Shown: positions 43,957 through 54,444, counted from the first letter of the stretch. The stretch: DNA of 64,000 nucleotides from Pseudacidovorax sp. (GCF_017991995.1 NZ_JAGOPN010000020.1:62001-126000), one strand, 5' to 3'. Notes: generated by a model not told the origin, from the letters alone. Made by a program: numbers and translations.

Positions 43957-44925
43957 ATGACCCATCTGCTCGACGGCCGCCCCTGGCTGGCCCCCGCCCT
44001 GTTCGTGGCCCTGCTGGTGCTGGCGCCGCTGGTGCCGGGCGGCTACGTGCTCTACATCGCCACGCTGGTGCTGATCTACACGCTGGCTTCCTTCGGCACC
44101 AACATCCTCACCGGCTACACCAACCTCATCTCGATGGCGGGTGCAGTGTTCTTCGGCATCGGTGCCTATGGCACGGCCATCCTGACGCAGCAGTTCGGCG
44201 TGCCGATGCTGCTGGCCATGCTCATTGCCGCGGCCATTGCCACCGTGGTCGGCCTGGTGCTGGCGCTGCCGGTGCTGCGGCTGGAGGAGGTGTTCCTCGC
44301 CATCGCCACGCTGGGCTTCGTGATGATCTCGGTGGAGATCGCCAAGTCCGGCGGCGACCTGACCGGCGGCGAGAACGGCATGGGCGCGCCCGGCCCCACG
44401 CTCTTCGGCCTGGCGCTGGACGAGCGCGCCTACCACCTGCTGGCGGCCTGCGTGCTGGGTGCCGCGCTCTGGCTGGCGCGCAACTTGGCGCGCAGCCGCT
44501 TCGGCCGCGGCTTCCTGGCCATCAAGGGCAGCGAGACGGCGGCCCGCGCGCTGGGGCTCAACACCACGGGCCTCAAGCTGGTGGCCTTCGGCGTCTGCGC
44601 CTTCTACACGGGTCTGTCCGGCGCGCTCTATGCGCCGCTGGTGCGCTTCATCGACCCATCGCTGTTCAACATCATGGTGTCGATCAGCTTCGTGTCGATG
44701 GTGATCGTCGGCGGCCTGGGCTCCATCCTGGGCTCGGTGCTGGGCGCCATCTTCGTCATCGGCGCCCCGCAGCTGCTGACCTACTTCGGCTTCGACCAGT
44801 TCCAGCGCGCGCTGTACGGCGTGGCCATGATCCTGGCGCTGATGTTCCTGCCCGACGGGCTGGCCAGCCTGTTCAAGACGCGCCGCCTGCCCGGCGCCGA
44901 CGCGCCCGGCAAGGAGGGCACATGA
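43957..44925 (+). CDS. Liv-type ABC transporter permease (LivM-like)
   Basis: 322 residues. LivM features are TGYTNLISMAGAVFFGIGAY, the FLAIATLGFVMI strand, GGENGMGAPGPTLFG, FLAIKGSETAARALGLNTTG and VIVGGLGSILGSVLGAIFV. It pairs with the LivH-like permease. The end overlaps the ATPase gene by four bases. Confidence 0.93.
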   Translation: MTHLLDGRPWLAPALFVALLVLAPLVPGGYVLYIATLVLIYTLASFGTNILTGYTNLISMAGAVFFGIGAYGTAILTQQFGVPMLLAMLIAAAIATVVGLVLALPVLRLEEVFLAIATLGFVMISVEIAKSGGDLTGGENGMGAPGPTLFGLALDERAYHLLAACVLGAALWLARNLARSRFGRGFLAIKGSETAARALGLNTTGLKLVAFGVCAFYTGLSGALYAPLVRFIDPSLFNIMVSISFVSMVIVGGLGSILGSVLGAIFVIGAPQLLTYFGFDQFQRALYGVAMILALMFLPDGLASLFKTRRLPGADAPGKEGT

Positions 44926-45762
44926 TGCGCGCGATCGACGCCCAGGCCGCGCCCGCGCGGGGCGGGGCGCGGCCGGCGGGTGCCGCGGCGCCGCTGCTGT
45001 CGCTGGCCGGTGTGCGCATGAGCTTCGGCGGCATCGTGGCCGTGCAGGACGTGGGCTTCGACGTCATGCCCGGCACCGTGCATGCGCTGATCGGCCCCAA
45101 CGGCGCCGGCAAGACCACGATGCTCAACTGCATCAGCCGCTTCTACACGCCGCAGCAGGGCCGCATGGTGCTGCGCACGGCGCAGGGCGAGCACGACCTG
45201 CTGCGCCTGAAGGCGCACCAGATCTCGCGCCTGGGCATCGCCCGCACCTTCCAGAACCTGGAGCTCTTCGCCGAGCTAACGGTGTTCGACAACGTGCTCA
45301 TCGCCCGCTCGCAGGCCATGCGTGCCACGCTGGCCGAGGCCCTGCTCAACCTGCCGCGCCAGCGGCGCGAGGAGCGCGCCGAGCGCGAGCGCGTGCAGGC
45401 CCTCCTGGAAGAGTTGCGCCTGGCGCCCCACGCCCACACGCTGGTGCGCGACCTGCCCTACGGCACGCAGAAGCTGGTCGAGCTGGCCCGCGCCATGGCG
45501 CTGGAGCCCGTGCTGATGCTGCTGGACGAGCCGGCGGCCGGCATGAACAACCGCGAGATCGACGCCCTGGGCGACACGCTGCGCACGCTGCAGGCGCGCA
45601 CCGGCGCCACGCTGCTGCTCATCGAGCACAGCATGCCGCTGGTCATGTCCATTTCCGACACCATCACCGTGATGCACAACGGCGCCTTCCTGGCGCAGGG
45701 CACGCCGCGGGAGATCGAATCGCATCCGGCCGTGATCGAGGCCTACCTGGGAGGAGGCAAGA

Positions 45763-45779
<17 letters not shown>
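44922..45779 (+). CDS. Liv-type ABC transporter ATP-binding protein (LivG-like)
   Basis: 285 residues with an Ala/Arg-rich N-terminal extension of about 25. Walker A is IGPNGAGKTT, the Q-loop lies in RTFQNLELFAELTV, the signature is degenerate (LPYGTQKLVELARAM) and Walker B is VLMLLDEPAAGMN followed by H in IEHSMPLVM. The missing canonical LSGGQ is usual for LivG (YG-Q type). It overlaps the LivF-like gene by 17 bases. Confidence 0.93.
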
Positions 45780-46506
<727 letters not shown>

Positions 46507-46564
46507 TGCCGCTTCCCTTGCGCTTCTTCCTTCCGCGACAAACCCACCCCAAGGAGACACACCC

Positions 46565-47773
46565 ATGATGACGCTGCATTCCCGCCGCACCCTGATCGCC
46601 GCGGCCGCCTGTGCGCTGGCCGCCGCCGCGCTGCCGGCCGCCGCCTTCGAGAACAAGGACGAAGGCGTGCTGGAGAAGGAGATCGTGCTCGGCTCTTCGC
46701 AGCCGCTGTCCGGCACGCTGGCCTACATGGGCAAGGCCGTGGACGAGGGCATGCGCACCTACTTCGACATGGTCAACGAGAAGGGCGGCGTCAACGGCCG
46801 CAAGATCAAGCTGATCACCTACGACGACGAGCTCAAGCCCGCCAAGTCGGTGGCCAATGCCAAGCTGCTGATCGAGCGCGACAACGTGCTGGCCATGGTG
46901 GGCAACATCGGCCATGCCACCAACGTGAGCGCCTACGAATACAGCTCGACCAAGAAGGTGCCCACCATCGGCGCGCTGTCCATCTCGGACCTGACCAGCA
47001 CGCCGCCGCGCGAGCTGCTCTATGTGCTGCCCTCGCCGCAGTCCACCGAGACGGCCGCCTACATCGACTATGCCGTGGGCACGCTCAAGGCCAGGAAGGT
47101 GGCCATGCTCTACCAGAATGACGGCTGGGGCAAACCGGCCTACGACATCGCCGTCAAGCAGCTGGAGAAACACGGCATGAAGCTGGTCGAGGCGCAGAGC
47201 TTCGAGCGCTTCGCCACCGACCTCACCTCGCAGGTCTTCAAGCTCAAGCAGGCTGAGCCCGATGTGGTCGTGGTCTATGCACTGGGCCAGGAGGCGGTGC
47301 AGTTCTTCCGCAGCGCCGAGAAGCTGGGCTGGAAGCCCACCGTCTTCGGTGCCGGCGGCCTGAACGATCCCAAGTTCGTGGAGCTGCTGGGCAAGACGCA
47401 ATCCAAGCTCTACGTGGCCTCCTACTACGACGCCATCGAGGGCGACAACCCGGCGATCCAGTCCTTCTTCGCGCGCTACACGAAGACCTATCCCAAGTCG
47501 GCGCCGTCGTCGAACGCGCTGATGGGCTACTCGGCCGCGGCCGTCGCCGTGGAGGCGCTGCAACGCGCCGGCAACGAGCCCTCGCGCGCCAAGGTCGTGG
47601 CAGCGCTGGACGGCCTGAAGGACTTCGACCAGAAGATCGGCCCCAAGATCACCTTCCAGCCGCTGAACGCCGGCCCCTATTCGCGCCGCGGCCAGACCGG
47701 CGTGGCGCTGATGGAACTCAAGGGCGACAAGTTCGCGCCCTTGGGCGGCTACATCGATCCGGTGAAGAGATAA
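46565..47773 (+). CDS. Periplasmic solute-binding protein of the Liv-type transporter
   Basis: 402 residues. A twin-basic-like signal (SRRTLIAAAACALAAAALPA, cleaved after AAA) precedes a type I periplasmic binding fold: VLGSSQPLSGTLAYMGKAVD, DMVNEKGGVNGRKIKLITYD, KVAMLYQNDGWGKPAYD, AYSAAAV-like LMGYSAAAVAVEALQRAG. It delivers the ligand to the permease. AAGGAG precedes the ATG. In context the ligand is more likely a carboxylic acid than an amino acid. Confidence 0.92.
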   Translation: MMTLHSRRTLIAAAACALAAAALPAAAFENKDEGVLEKEIVLGSSQPLSGTLAYMGKAVDEGMRTYFDMVNEKGGVNGRKIKLITYDDELKPAKSVANAKLLIERDNVLAMVGNIGHATNVSAYEYSSTKKVPTIGALSISDLTSTPPRELLYVLPSPQSTETAAYIDYAVGTLKARKVAMLYQNDGWGKPAYDIAVKQLEKHGMKLVEAQSFERFATDLTSQVFKLKQAEPDVVVVYALGQEAVQFFRSAEKLGWKPTVFGAGGLNDPKFVELLGKTQSKLYVASYYDAIEGDNPAIQSFFARYTKTYPKSAPSSNALMGYSAAAVAVEALQRAGNEPSRAKVVAALDGLKDFDQKIGPKITFQPLNAGPYSRRGQTGVALMELKGDKFAPLGGYIDPVKR

Positions 47774-47798
47774 GCACCCCCCATGCCGCTTCGCGGCT

Positions 47799-47870
47799 CC
47801 CCCCTCTCATGCGCCTTCGGCTTGGAGGGGGGCGCACCCAGAGGCCTGGCAAAGCCAGTTCCTCGGGTGC
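47799..47870. repeat. Composite intergenic palindrome (two hairpins)
   Basis: CCCCCCTC (47799-47806) pairs with GAGGGGGG (47825-47832). A second hairpin pairs GCACCC (47834-47839) with GGGTGC (47865-47870), with an inner CTGGC/GCCAG stem around AAA. It fills most of the 159 bases between the binding-protein and lyase genes. It resembles dispersed palindromes common in Comamonadaceae genomes (from memory) and may lower expression of the downstream gene or stabilise the transcript upstream. Confidence 0.6.
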
Positions 47871-47932
47871 CCTGGCATGGCCTGCTCCGCGGCCACTCGA
47901 TCATCCGAACAACGCTCGACAAGGAATTCTCC

Positions 47933-48808
47933 GTGCCCACTCTGCGCCAGACCCTTCGCCAACGCATCACCGACGGCCCCACCTTCTGGATGGCCGGCGT
48001 GCAGGACGCCCTGTCGGCCCTGCTCGTGGACCAGTCGGACTTCGACGGCATCTTCACCACCGGCTTCGGCATCTCGGCCTCGCTGCTGGGCCAGCCGGAC
48101 ATGGAGGTCTACACCCTCACCGAGAACGTGGCGGTGGTCAATCGCATCGCCAACGTGGTGAAGAAGCCCATCTTCGCGGACGCCGACACCGGCTACGGCA
48201 GCGTGATCAACGTGGCCCGCACCGTGCGCGAGTTCGAGAAGGCAGGCGTGGCGGCCATCTCCATCGAGGACCAGATCAGCCCCAAGCGCTGCCCCGCCGC
48301 TGCCTCGGTGATGCCGGTGGTGCCGGTCAAGGATGCGGTGGCGCGCATCCGCGCCGCGGTCGACGCGCGGCAGGATCCGGACTTCCTGATCGTGGCGCGC
48401 ACCGATGTGCTCGACCCGGCCGAGGCCATGGACCGCGCCGCGCGCTATGCCGAGGCGGGCGCCGACCTCATCCAGCCGATCTCGCGCACCTTCAAGCGCT
48501 ACGAGGACCTGGTGAAGCTGCGCGAGGTGTCGGGCCGACGCCTGTCGCTGCAGCTGATGCAGGGCCTGTGGATGGAGAAGCTCTCGCGCGAGCAGGTCGA
48601 GTCGGTGGCGGCCTTCGCCACCTATCCGATCGTCACGCTGATGAGCACGGTGCATGCGCTGCAGGCCAACCTGGCCACGCTGGCCGCGCGTCGCAGCGGC
48701 GAGGTGGACGGCCTGCCGGCCGGCCAGGTGCCCATGGCCGAATTCAAGCGCGTGATCGGCTGGGAGGCGATGGAGGCGCGGCAGGCGCACTACGAGCAGC
48801 AAGACTGA
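47933..48808 (+). CDS. Isocitrate lyase/PEP mutase family enzyme (2-alkylmalate lyase-like)
   Basis: 291 residues from a GTG preceded by AAGGA; the open frame upstream is repeat sequence. The metal site is ADADTGYGS (83-89), the catalytic loop VAAISIEDQISPKRCP contains K118-R119-C120 where isocitrate and methylisocitrate lyases have KRCGH. Family members cleave or decarboxylate 2-hydroxy or 2-oxo dicarboxylates. The change from KRCGH to KRCPA, and the neighbouring hydratase, suggest a 2,3-dimethylmalate- or citramalate-like substrate. Oxaloacetate decarboxylase activity is the main alternative. Confidence 0.85.
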   Translation: MPTLRQTLRQRITDGPTFWMAGVQDALSALLVDQSDFDGIFTTGFGISASLLGQPDMEVYTLTENVAVVNRIANVVKKPIFADADTGYGSVINVARTVREFEKAGVAAISIEDQISPKRCPAAASVMPVVPVKDAVARIRAAVDARQDPDFLIVARTDVLDPAEAMDRAARYAEAGADLIQPISRTFKRYEDLVKLREVSGRRLSLQLMQGLWMEKLSREQVESVAAFATYPIVTLMSTVHALQANLATLAARRSGEVDGLPAGQVPMAEFKRVIGWEAMEARQAHYEQQD

Positions 48809-48866
48809 GCCGGGCAAAGCGCCCGGCCGGCGTGCCACGCACGCACGCCGCCCACGGGCCGGCGGC

Positions 48867-49877
48867 TCAGAAGCCTTCCAGCACCACCTTGCCCCGTGCC
48901 TGGCCGCTTTCGACGAAGGCATGCGCGCGGCGCAGGTTGGCCGCATCGATGCGGCCGTAGTGCTTGCCCAGGGTGGTGCGCAGTCGGCCTGTATCGACCA
49001 GCTGCGCCACCTCGGCCAGCAATGCGCCCTGCTCGGCCATGTCGGGCGTCTCGAAGCGCGAGCGGGTGAACATCATCTCCCAGTGCAGCGAGATGGCCTT
49101 GGTCTTCAGCGGCATGGCGTCGAGCTGCGGCATGTCGTCGATCACGCCCAGGCGGCCCTGGGGCTTGAGTGTCTCGATCAGCTGCGCGTAGTGCTGGGCG
49201 GTCTGCGTCAGGCTGGCGACCAGGTCCACCGCCTCGATGCCGATGGCCTTCAGTTCGGCGGCGAGCGGCCGGCTGTGGTCGACCACCGCATGGGCACCCA
49301 GCGTCAGGCACCACTGGCGGGTCTCGGGCCGCGAGGCGGTGGCCACCACGCGCAACTGCGTCAGTTGGCGCGCGAGCTGGATCAGGATCGAGCCCACGCC
49401 GCCGGCCCCACCGGTGATGAGCAGCGTCTGCCCGGCGCCGCCGCCGCGCGGCACCTGCAGGCGGTCGAACAGCAGCTCCCAGGCCGTGATGGCCGTGAGT
49501 GGCAGGGCCGCGGCCTCGGCATCGCCGAGCGTGGCGGGCGCACGGGCGGCGATGCGCTCGTCCACCAGGTGCAGTTCGCTGTTGGCACCCGGCCGCACGA
49601 TGGAGCCGGCGTAATACACCCGGTCACCGGGCGCGAAGCCGGTGACGTCGCTGCCGACGGCATCGACCGTGCCCACGGCGTCCCAGCCGAGCACGCGGGC
49701 CTGGCCGGCCTCGGGCGCGGCAAGGCGGCGCACCTTGGTGTCGACGGGGTTCACCGAGATGGCGGCCACCCGCACGCGCAGGTCGCGCGGGCCGGGCTGC
49801 GGTTCGGGGAGATCGAGGTCGATCAGCGATTCCGGTTGTTCGATGGGCAGGTTCTGGCGGTAGCCGATGGCTTTCAT
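48867..49877 (-). CDS. Zinc-type alcohol dehydrogenase-like / quinone oxidoreductase (MDR family)
   Basis: 336 residues. MDR pattern: MKAIGYRQNLPIEQPESLID at the start, VNPVDTKVRRL, GWDAVGTVDAVGSDVTGFAPGDRVYYAG and the NAD(P) Rossmann motif TGGAGGVGSILIQLARQL. The structural zinc cysteines are absent, so it is a zinc-free reductase similar to quinone oxidoreductases. It is divergent from the LysR gene, its likely regulator, with 92 bases between. Confidence 0.88.
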   Translation of the reverse strand: MKAIGYRQNLPIEQPESLIDLDLPEPQPGPRDLRVRVAAISVNPVDTKVRRLAAPEAGQARVLGWDAVGTVDAVGSDVTGFAPGDRVYYAGSIVRPGANSELHLVDERIAARAPATLGDAEAAALPLTAITAWELLFDRLQVPRGGGAGQTLLITGGAGGVGSILIQLARQLTQLRVVATASRPETRQWCLTLGAHAVVDHSRPLAAELKAIGIEAVDLVASLTQTAQHYAQLIETLKPQGRLGVIDDMPQLDAMPLKTKAISLHWEMMFTRSRFETPDMAEQGALLAEVAQLVDTGRLRTTLGKHYGRIDAANLRRAHAFVESGQARGKVVLEGF

Positions 49878-49969
49878 GGGCGTTCTCCGAAGAAGGGACG
49901 TTGCGATGGCGTGACTCTAGGTTCTGCGTCCGGCATTGATAAGCCGCCCGCCAGTGGCATCATCTTCAA

Positions 49970-50956
49970 ATGGGAATTGAAAATCTCGCCGACCTGCGGC
50001 TGGTGCAGGAAGCGGCACGCAGCGGCTCGCTGAGTGCCGCCGGCCGCACGCTGGGCCTGACGCCGGCGGCGGCCAGCGCGGCGCTCAAACGGGTCGAGTC
50101 GCAGCTGGGCGCGCGGCTCTTCGAGCGCTCGACGCGGGCCCTGCGGCTCACCGCCGAGGGCCAGACGCTGCTGGACTACGCCGGCCGCGCCTTCGAGCTG
50201 CTGGCCGAGGCCGAGGCGCAGGTGGCCGCCGGCCGCGGCGAGCTGGTCGGCACGCTGCGGGTGGCGGCGCCCTCGGACCTCACGCGCCGCGTGCTGCTGC
50301 CCGCCTTCGACGAATTCCTGACTCGGCATCCCGGCGTGCAACTGGCGCTGTCGGTGGGTGACCGGCCGCTGGACGTGATGCGCGACGAGGTGGACCTGGC
50401 CCTGCGCTACGGTCCGCTGGCCGATTCGCGGCTGGTGGCGCGCCCGCTGGCGCAGACCCGGCCCGTGCTCTGCGCCGCGCCCGCCTACCTGCAGCGGCGC
50501 GGTACACCGCGCCTGCCCCAGGACCTGGTGCAACACAACTGCCTGAGCTTCCACCGCGGTGGCCGACGCCAGCGCGAGTGGCGCTTCGGCCAGGGCGGCC
50601 AGTGGGTGGCGGTGCGCATCGATGGCGACCGCCATGCCGACGACGCCTCGCTGGCGCGCGAATGGGCGGTCGCCGGCGTGGGCATCACCTTCAAGTCCTA
50701 CCTGGACGTGCGGGCCGACCTGGACAGCGGCGCCCTGGTGCGGCTGCTGCCCGACTGGGACACGGAGGCCTATCCGCTGCATGCCCTGCTGCCCAGCAAC
50801 CGCTTCGTGCCCGCGCGGGTGCGGGCGCTGGTGGACTTTCTGGCCGACTGGCTGGCGCAGTGGCTGGCCGACGATCCCGCCGGCATCGCCAACGCCGGGG
50901 GCGGTGTGGCGGCCGGGGCCGGCAGGGCGGCAGGCCGGCCTAACATCGCCGCATGA
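49970..50956 (+). CDS. LysR-family transcriptional regulator
   Basis: 328 residues. The N-terminal HTH is LADLRLVQEAARSGSLSAAG to ASAALKRVESQLGARLFERS, and the rest has the substrate-binding fold (LRVAAPSDLTRRVLLPAFDE, DEVDLALRYGPLADSRLVA, WAVAGVGITFKSYLDV). It faces the oxidoreductase gene and probably controls it, in the common LysR-target arrangement. A disordered Ala/Gly tail overlaps the start of the creatininase gene by four bases. Confidence 0.92.
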   Translation: MGIENLADLRLVQEAARSGSLSAAGRTLGLTPAAASAALKRVESQLGARLFERSTRALRLTAEGQTLLDYAGRAFELLAEAEAQVAAGRGELVGTLRVAAPSDLTRRVLLPAFDEFLTRHPGVQLALSVGDRPLDVMRDEVDLALRYGPLADSRLVARPLAQTRPVLCAAPAYLQRRGTPRLPQDLVQHNCLSFHRGGRRQREWRFGQGGQWVAVRIDGDRHADDASLAREWAVAGVGITFKSYLDVRADLDSGALVRLLPDWDTEAYPLHALLPSNRFVPARVRALVDFLADWLAQWLADDPAGIANAGGGVAAGAGRAAGRPNIAA

Positions 50957-51792
50957 CCGCCAAGCCCGCCATGCCGCCGACGCTCCCCCGCTTCTGGGCC
51001 GAACTCGGCACCCGCGACTTCGCCACGCTGGACCCGGCCACCACCGTGGCGGTGCTGCCGCTGGGCGCCACCGAGCAGCACGGCCCGCATCTGCCGCTGG
51101 GCGTGGACACCGTCATCGCCGACGGCATCGTGCAGGCCGCGCTGCCGCTGCTGCCGCCGGAACTGCCTGTGCTCTTCCTGCCCACCCTGCCCGTGGGCCT
51201 GAGTCCCGAACATGCCCGATTCGCCGGCACGCTCACCCTGTCGTCGGAGACGGTGCTGCGTCTGTGGAAGGAGATCGGTGCCGGCGTCGCCCGCGCCGGC
51301 GTGCGCAAGCTGGTGCTTTTCAATGCCCATGGCGGCCACACCGGTGCGATGGACATCGCCGCGCGCGAGCTGCGCGAGGCGCACGACCTGATCGTCTACA
51401 GCCTGAGCTGGTTCAACCTGCCGCTGACGGATGCCGCAACCGGCCAGGCGCTGGTGCCGGACCGCTTCGATGTGCATGCGGGCGAGTTCGAGACGGCGTT
51501 GATGTTGGCGCTGGCGCCGCAGCAGGTGCGGCGCGAGGCCGTCAAGGACTTCCCCTCCACCTCGCGCGAGCGGGCACGGGACTACGCCATCCTCGGCAAT
51601 GGCCGCAGCGCCAAGCTGGGCTGGGCGATGCAGGACTACCACGCCGAAGGCGCGGCCGGCAATGCCGCGGCCGCCACCGAGGCGCAGGGCCGCGCGCTGC
51701 TCGACGCCGCGGCGCGGGGGCTGGCGCAGGCGTTGGAAGAGGTGTCGCGCCTGCCGCTGTCCACGCTGGGCGCCGATCCGCCGCGGCGCTGA
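50953..51792 (+). CDS. Creatininase family protein
   Basis: 279 residues. Metal-binding and family motifs are VLPLGATEQHGPHLPLGVDT (E and H ligands), LPVGLSPEHARFAGTLTLS, LVLFNAHGGHTGAMDIAAREL and HAGEFETALMLAL. Members are metal-dependent amidohydrolases acting on creatinine or on formamide-type intermediates. The LysR overlap (ATGA) suggests joint transcription. Substrate is unknown. Confidence 0.9.
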   Translation: MTAKPAMPPTLPRFWAELGTRDFATLDPATTVAVLPLGATEQHGPHLPLGVDTVIADGIVQAALPLLPPELPVLFLPTLPVGLSPEHARFAGTLTLSSETVLRLWKEIGAGVARAGVRKLVLFNAHGGHTGAMDIAARELREAHDLIVYSLSWFNLPLTDAATGQALVPDRFDVHAGEFETALMLALAPQQVRREAVKDFPSTSRERARDYAILGNGRSAKLGWAMQDYHAEGAAGNAAAATEAQGRALLDAAARGLAQALEEVSRLPLSTLGADPPRR

Positions 51793-51872
51793 GTCATCCG
51801 GGTGTCGGCCTATCGAGGGTGGCCGTCCCAGCCGATTTCCAAGCGGGGCACCGCTGCCCAGCGGCTGCCTGT

Positions 51873-52493
51873 TCAGCCGGCGGCCACGGCCGGCGCGTCT
51901 CCCACCGGAATGCTGCCGTCGCCCCGCTCGTAGGTGCCGATCAGCAGGCCGCTGGCGACGGCGCGCGCCTGGATGGCCTCCACCAGCGCGTCGCGGCCGG
52001 GCGTCTCGCCCAACGCCTCGCCTTCGGCCAGGGCATAGAGCTGGAAGGCATAGCGGTGCGGCCCATGGCCCGGCGGCGGATCGGGGGGCAGCCAGGCGGC
52101 CTGCAGGTAGGAGTTTCGGCCGGCATGCAGGCCCGCGCCCTCGTGGTCCGGGCTGGGCCAGGCGCCTTCGGCCAGGTGGCCGTCCTCGGGCGGCAGATCC
52201 ACCGCGATGGCGTGCACCAGCGGATGCGGCGTGGGGGAATCGGCGTCTTCCACGATCAACACCAGCTCTGCCACGCCGGCCGGCACGCCGGTCCAGGCCA
52301 GCGGCGGGGAGAGCCCCTCGCCATCGGCGGTGTAGCGCTGCGGAATCGGCGCATGGTCCCCGAAGGCCAGGCTGCTCAGCTGCAGCGTGCCGTGGCCCGC
52401 GCGCAGGCCCACCGTGTTGAAGACGATGTCGTCCAGGCCGGCGCGTACGCCGGCCAGCGCCTGGCCGATGGCCCCAGGAAGTTTTTCGAGCAT
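51873..52493 (-). CDS. YbhB/YbcL family (PEBP, Raf kinase inhibitor-like) protein
   Basis: 206 residues. PEBP signature: FGDHAPIPQRYTADGEGLSPPLAWTGVP, VLIVEDADSPTPHPLVHAIAVDLPP, YLQAAWLPPDPPPGHGPHRYAFQLYAL. The ATG at 52493 gives a natural start; ten upstream codons are unlikely. These proteins bind small anionic ligands; the bacterial role is obscure. It converges with creatininase and is divergent from the histidine kinase gene. The 208 bases to the kinase hold no gene. Confidence 0.9.
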   Translation of the reverse strand: MLEKLPGAIGQALAGVRAGLDDIVFNTVGLRAGHGTLQLSSLAFGDHAPIPQRYTADGEGLSPPLAWTGVPAGVAELVLIVEDADSPTPHPLVHAIAVDLPPEDGHLAEGAWPSPDHEGAGLHAGRNSYLQAAWLPPDPPPGHGPHRYAFQLYALAEGEALGETPGRDALVEAIQARAVASGLLIGTYERGDGSIPVGDAPAVAAG

Positions 52494-52701
52494 GGCGCCA
52501 AGGTAGGCGCAACTGGCCCACACGGATGTAGGACTTCGAGCGACACGCGCCGCCGGACGCCCTCCCTACATTGCGACGGTTGTGCTGTCCCGAGCGACGC
52601 ACGGTCGCGTTGGTTTTTCGTTGTCCGGTTTTCCTGCCTTCATGTCCTGCTGCCCTGCCGTGTGTGTCGTCGATCCTGTGGCGGTGGCCACACGCTGAGC
52701 C

Positions 52702-54396
52702 ATGGAGCGCCGCGTTCTCATCCATGCGCCGGAGGCGGCGGACGCCGACATGCTGGCCCGCATCGCGCGCGGCCTGGGGCTCAACGCCGTGGCCTGTCCT
52801 TCGCTGGCGGTGCTCATGACGCATCTGCAGGAAGGCGCTGCCGCCGCCCTGCTGACCGGCCCTTCCCTGTCCCTGCTGCCCGAAGCGACGCTGCAAACTT
52901 GGCTGTCGGCCCAGCCGGCATGGTCGGACTTTCCCTTCGTCGTGCTGATGAGTCAGGACGGCCATACGCCCGAGGCGATGGCACGGCTGCGTGAGCTCGG
53001 CAATGTGGTGGTGGTCGACCATCCCGCCTGCGACGAGACGTTGACGCGCGCGGTCCACGCCGCCGTGCGCCAGCGCCACCGCCAGTACACGATGCGCCAG
53101 CAGATCGAACAGCTGGAGGCGGCACGCGCCGAGGTACAGCGCCTGAACGCCGGGCTGGAGACGCGCATCGCCGAGCGCACGCGCGAGCTGGCCGGCGCCA
53201 ATGACCGGCTGATGGCCGAGATCGGCGAGCGCGAGCGCGCGCAGGCCGCGCTGCTGCAGGCGCAGAAGATGGAAGCCGTCGGCCGGCTCACCGGCGGCAT
53301 CGCCCACGATTTCAACAACCTGCTGCACGTGGTGCAGATGAACCTGGACCTGCTCGGCCGCATCTCCAAGGAGGCCAAGGTGCAGGAGATCAGCGGACGC
53401 GCCCGCGGCGCCGTGGCCAAGGGTGCGCGCCTGACCAGTCAGTTGCTGTCCTTCTCGCGCAAGCAGTCGCTGCTGCCGCGGCTGTCGGACGTGAATGCGC
53501 TGATCGAGGGCATGCGCGAGCTGATCGCCGTCTCGGTCGGCTCGGCCGTCCGGGTGGAGCTGGCGCTCGACCCGGCACCCTGCTGGGCCGTACTGGACGC
53601 CAGCCAGCTGGAGATGGCGCTGATCAACCTGGCCGTGAACGCGCGCGAGGCCATGACGGCCGGCGGCGTGCTCACGGTGCGCACCGGGCATGTGCAGCGT
53701 GAGGCTGCGGGCGGCCTGCCCGCCGGCGACTATGTGGCCGTGCAGGTGCAGGACACCGGCGCCGGCATCCCGGCCGGCGTGCTCGGTCAGGTCTTCGACC
53801 CCTTCTTCACCACCAAGCCCCTGGGCAGCGGCAGCGGCCTGGGCCTGAGCCAGGTGTATGGCTTCGCCCGGCAATCGGGGGGCGAGGCCGCCATCGACAG
53901 TGTGGAAGGCCACGGCACCCGGGTGGACCTGCTCTTTCCCGCCGCGGCCGTCCCGGCCGCCGACGCGCCGCCGCCGCCCGAGGCCGAGGTCCAGGCCCTG
54001 GCCGCCGGCCGCTCGGTGCTCGTGGTCGAGGACGACGCCGAGGTCCGCCGCGTCATCGCCGACAGCCTGTCCCTGCTGGGCTGCCGGGTCACGCAGGCGG
54101 CCGACGGGCGCCAGGGGCTGGAGGTGCTGGGCGCCCAGCCCAGGCCCGACCTGATGGTGGTGGACTACGCCATGCCGGGCATGACCGGCGCCGAGTTCAT
54201 CGTGCATGCGCGCGAACGCGTGGGCGCCGTGCCCGTGGTGCTGGCCACCGGCTATGCGGACATGGCGCAGGTGGGGCGTGTGCTGGGCACGCAGTCCATC
54301 CTCATCAAGCCCTTCGAGATCTCTGCGCTCGCGGCCTGCGTGGCCCAGGCGTTGGCGCCCGCAGCGGCGGGCGGCAATCCCGGTACCCTGCACTGA
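52702..54396 (+). CDS. Hybrid histidine kinase with N-terminal receiver-like domain and C-terminal receiver
   Basis: 564 residues. Residues 1-125 look like a degenerate receiver (MERRVLIHAPEAADADMLAR, with FPFVVLMSQDGHTPEAM) lacking a clear phospho-acceptor aspartate. A coiled coil (130-190) leads to HisKA with H202 in GGIAHDFNNLLHVV, an HATPase (NLAVNAREAM, DTGAGIP, FDPFFTTKPLGSGSGLGLS) and a C-terminal receiver with D488 in LMVVDYAMPGM and the conserved K in SILIKPFE. No membrane helix, so it senses in the cytoplasm. No partner regulator is adjacent. Confidence 0.92.
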   Translation: MERRVLIHAPEAADADMLARIARGLGLNAVACPSLAVLMTHLQEGAAAALLTGPSLSLLPEATLQTWLSAQPAWSDFPFVVLMSQDGHTPEAMARLRELGNVVVVDHPACDETLTRAVHAAVRQRHRQYTMRQQIEQLEAARAEVQRLNAGLETRIAERTRELAGANDRLMAEIGERERAQAALLQAQKMEAVGRLTGGIAHDFNNLLHVVQMNLDLLGRISKEAKVQEISGRARGAVAKGARLTSQLLSFSRKQSLLPRLSDVNALIEGMRELIAVSVGSAVRVELALDPAPCWAVLDASQLEMALINLAVNAREAMTAGGVLTVRTGHVQREAAGGLPAGDYVAVQVQDTGAGIPAGVLGQVFDPFFTTKPLGSGSGLGLSQVYGFARQSGGEAAIDSVEGHGTRVDLLFPAAAVPAADAPPPPEAEVQALAAGRSVLVVEDDAEVRRVIADSLSLLGCRVTQAADGRQGLEVLGAQPRPDLMVVDYAMPGMTGAEFIVHARERVGAVPVVLATGYADMAQVGRVLGTQSILIKPFEISALAACVAQALAPAAAGGNPGTLH

Positions 54397-54444
54397 GACA
54401 CCCGTTTCCCTTCCTTCCTTTCCAACCCCTTCAAGGAGATCACC

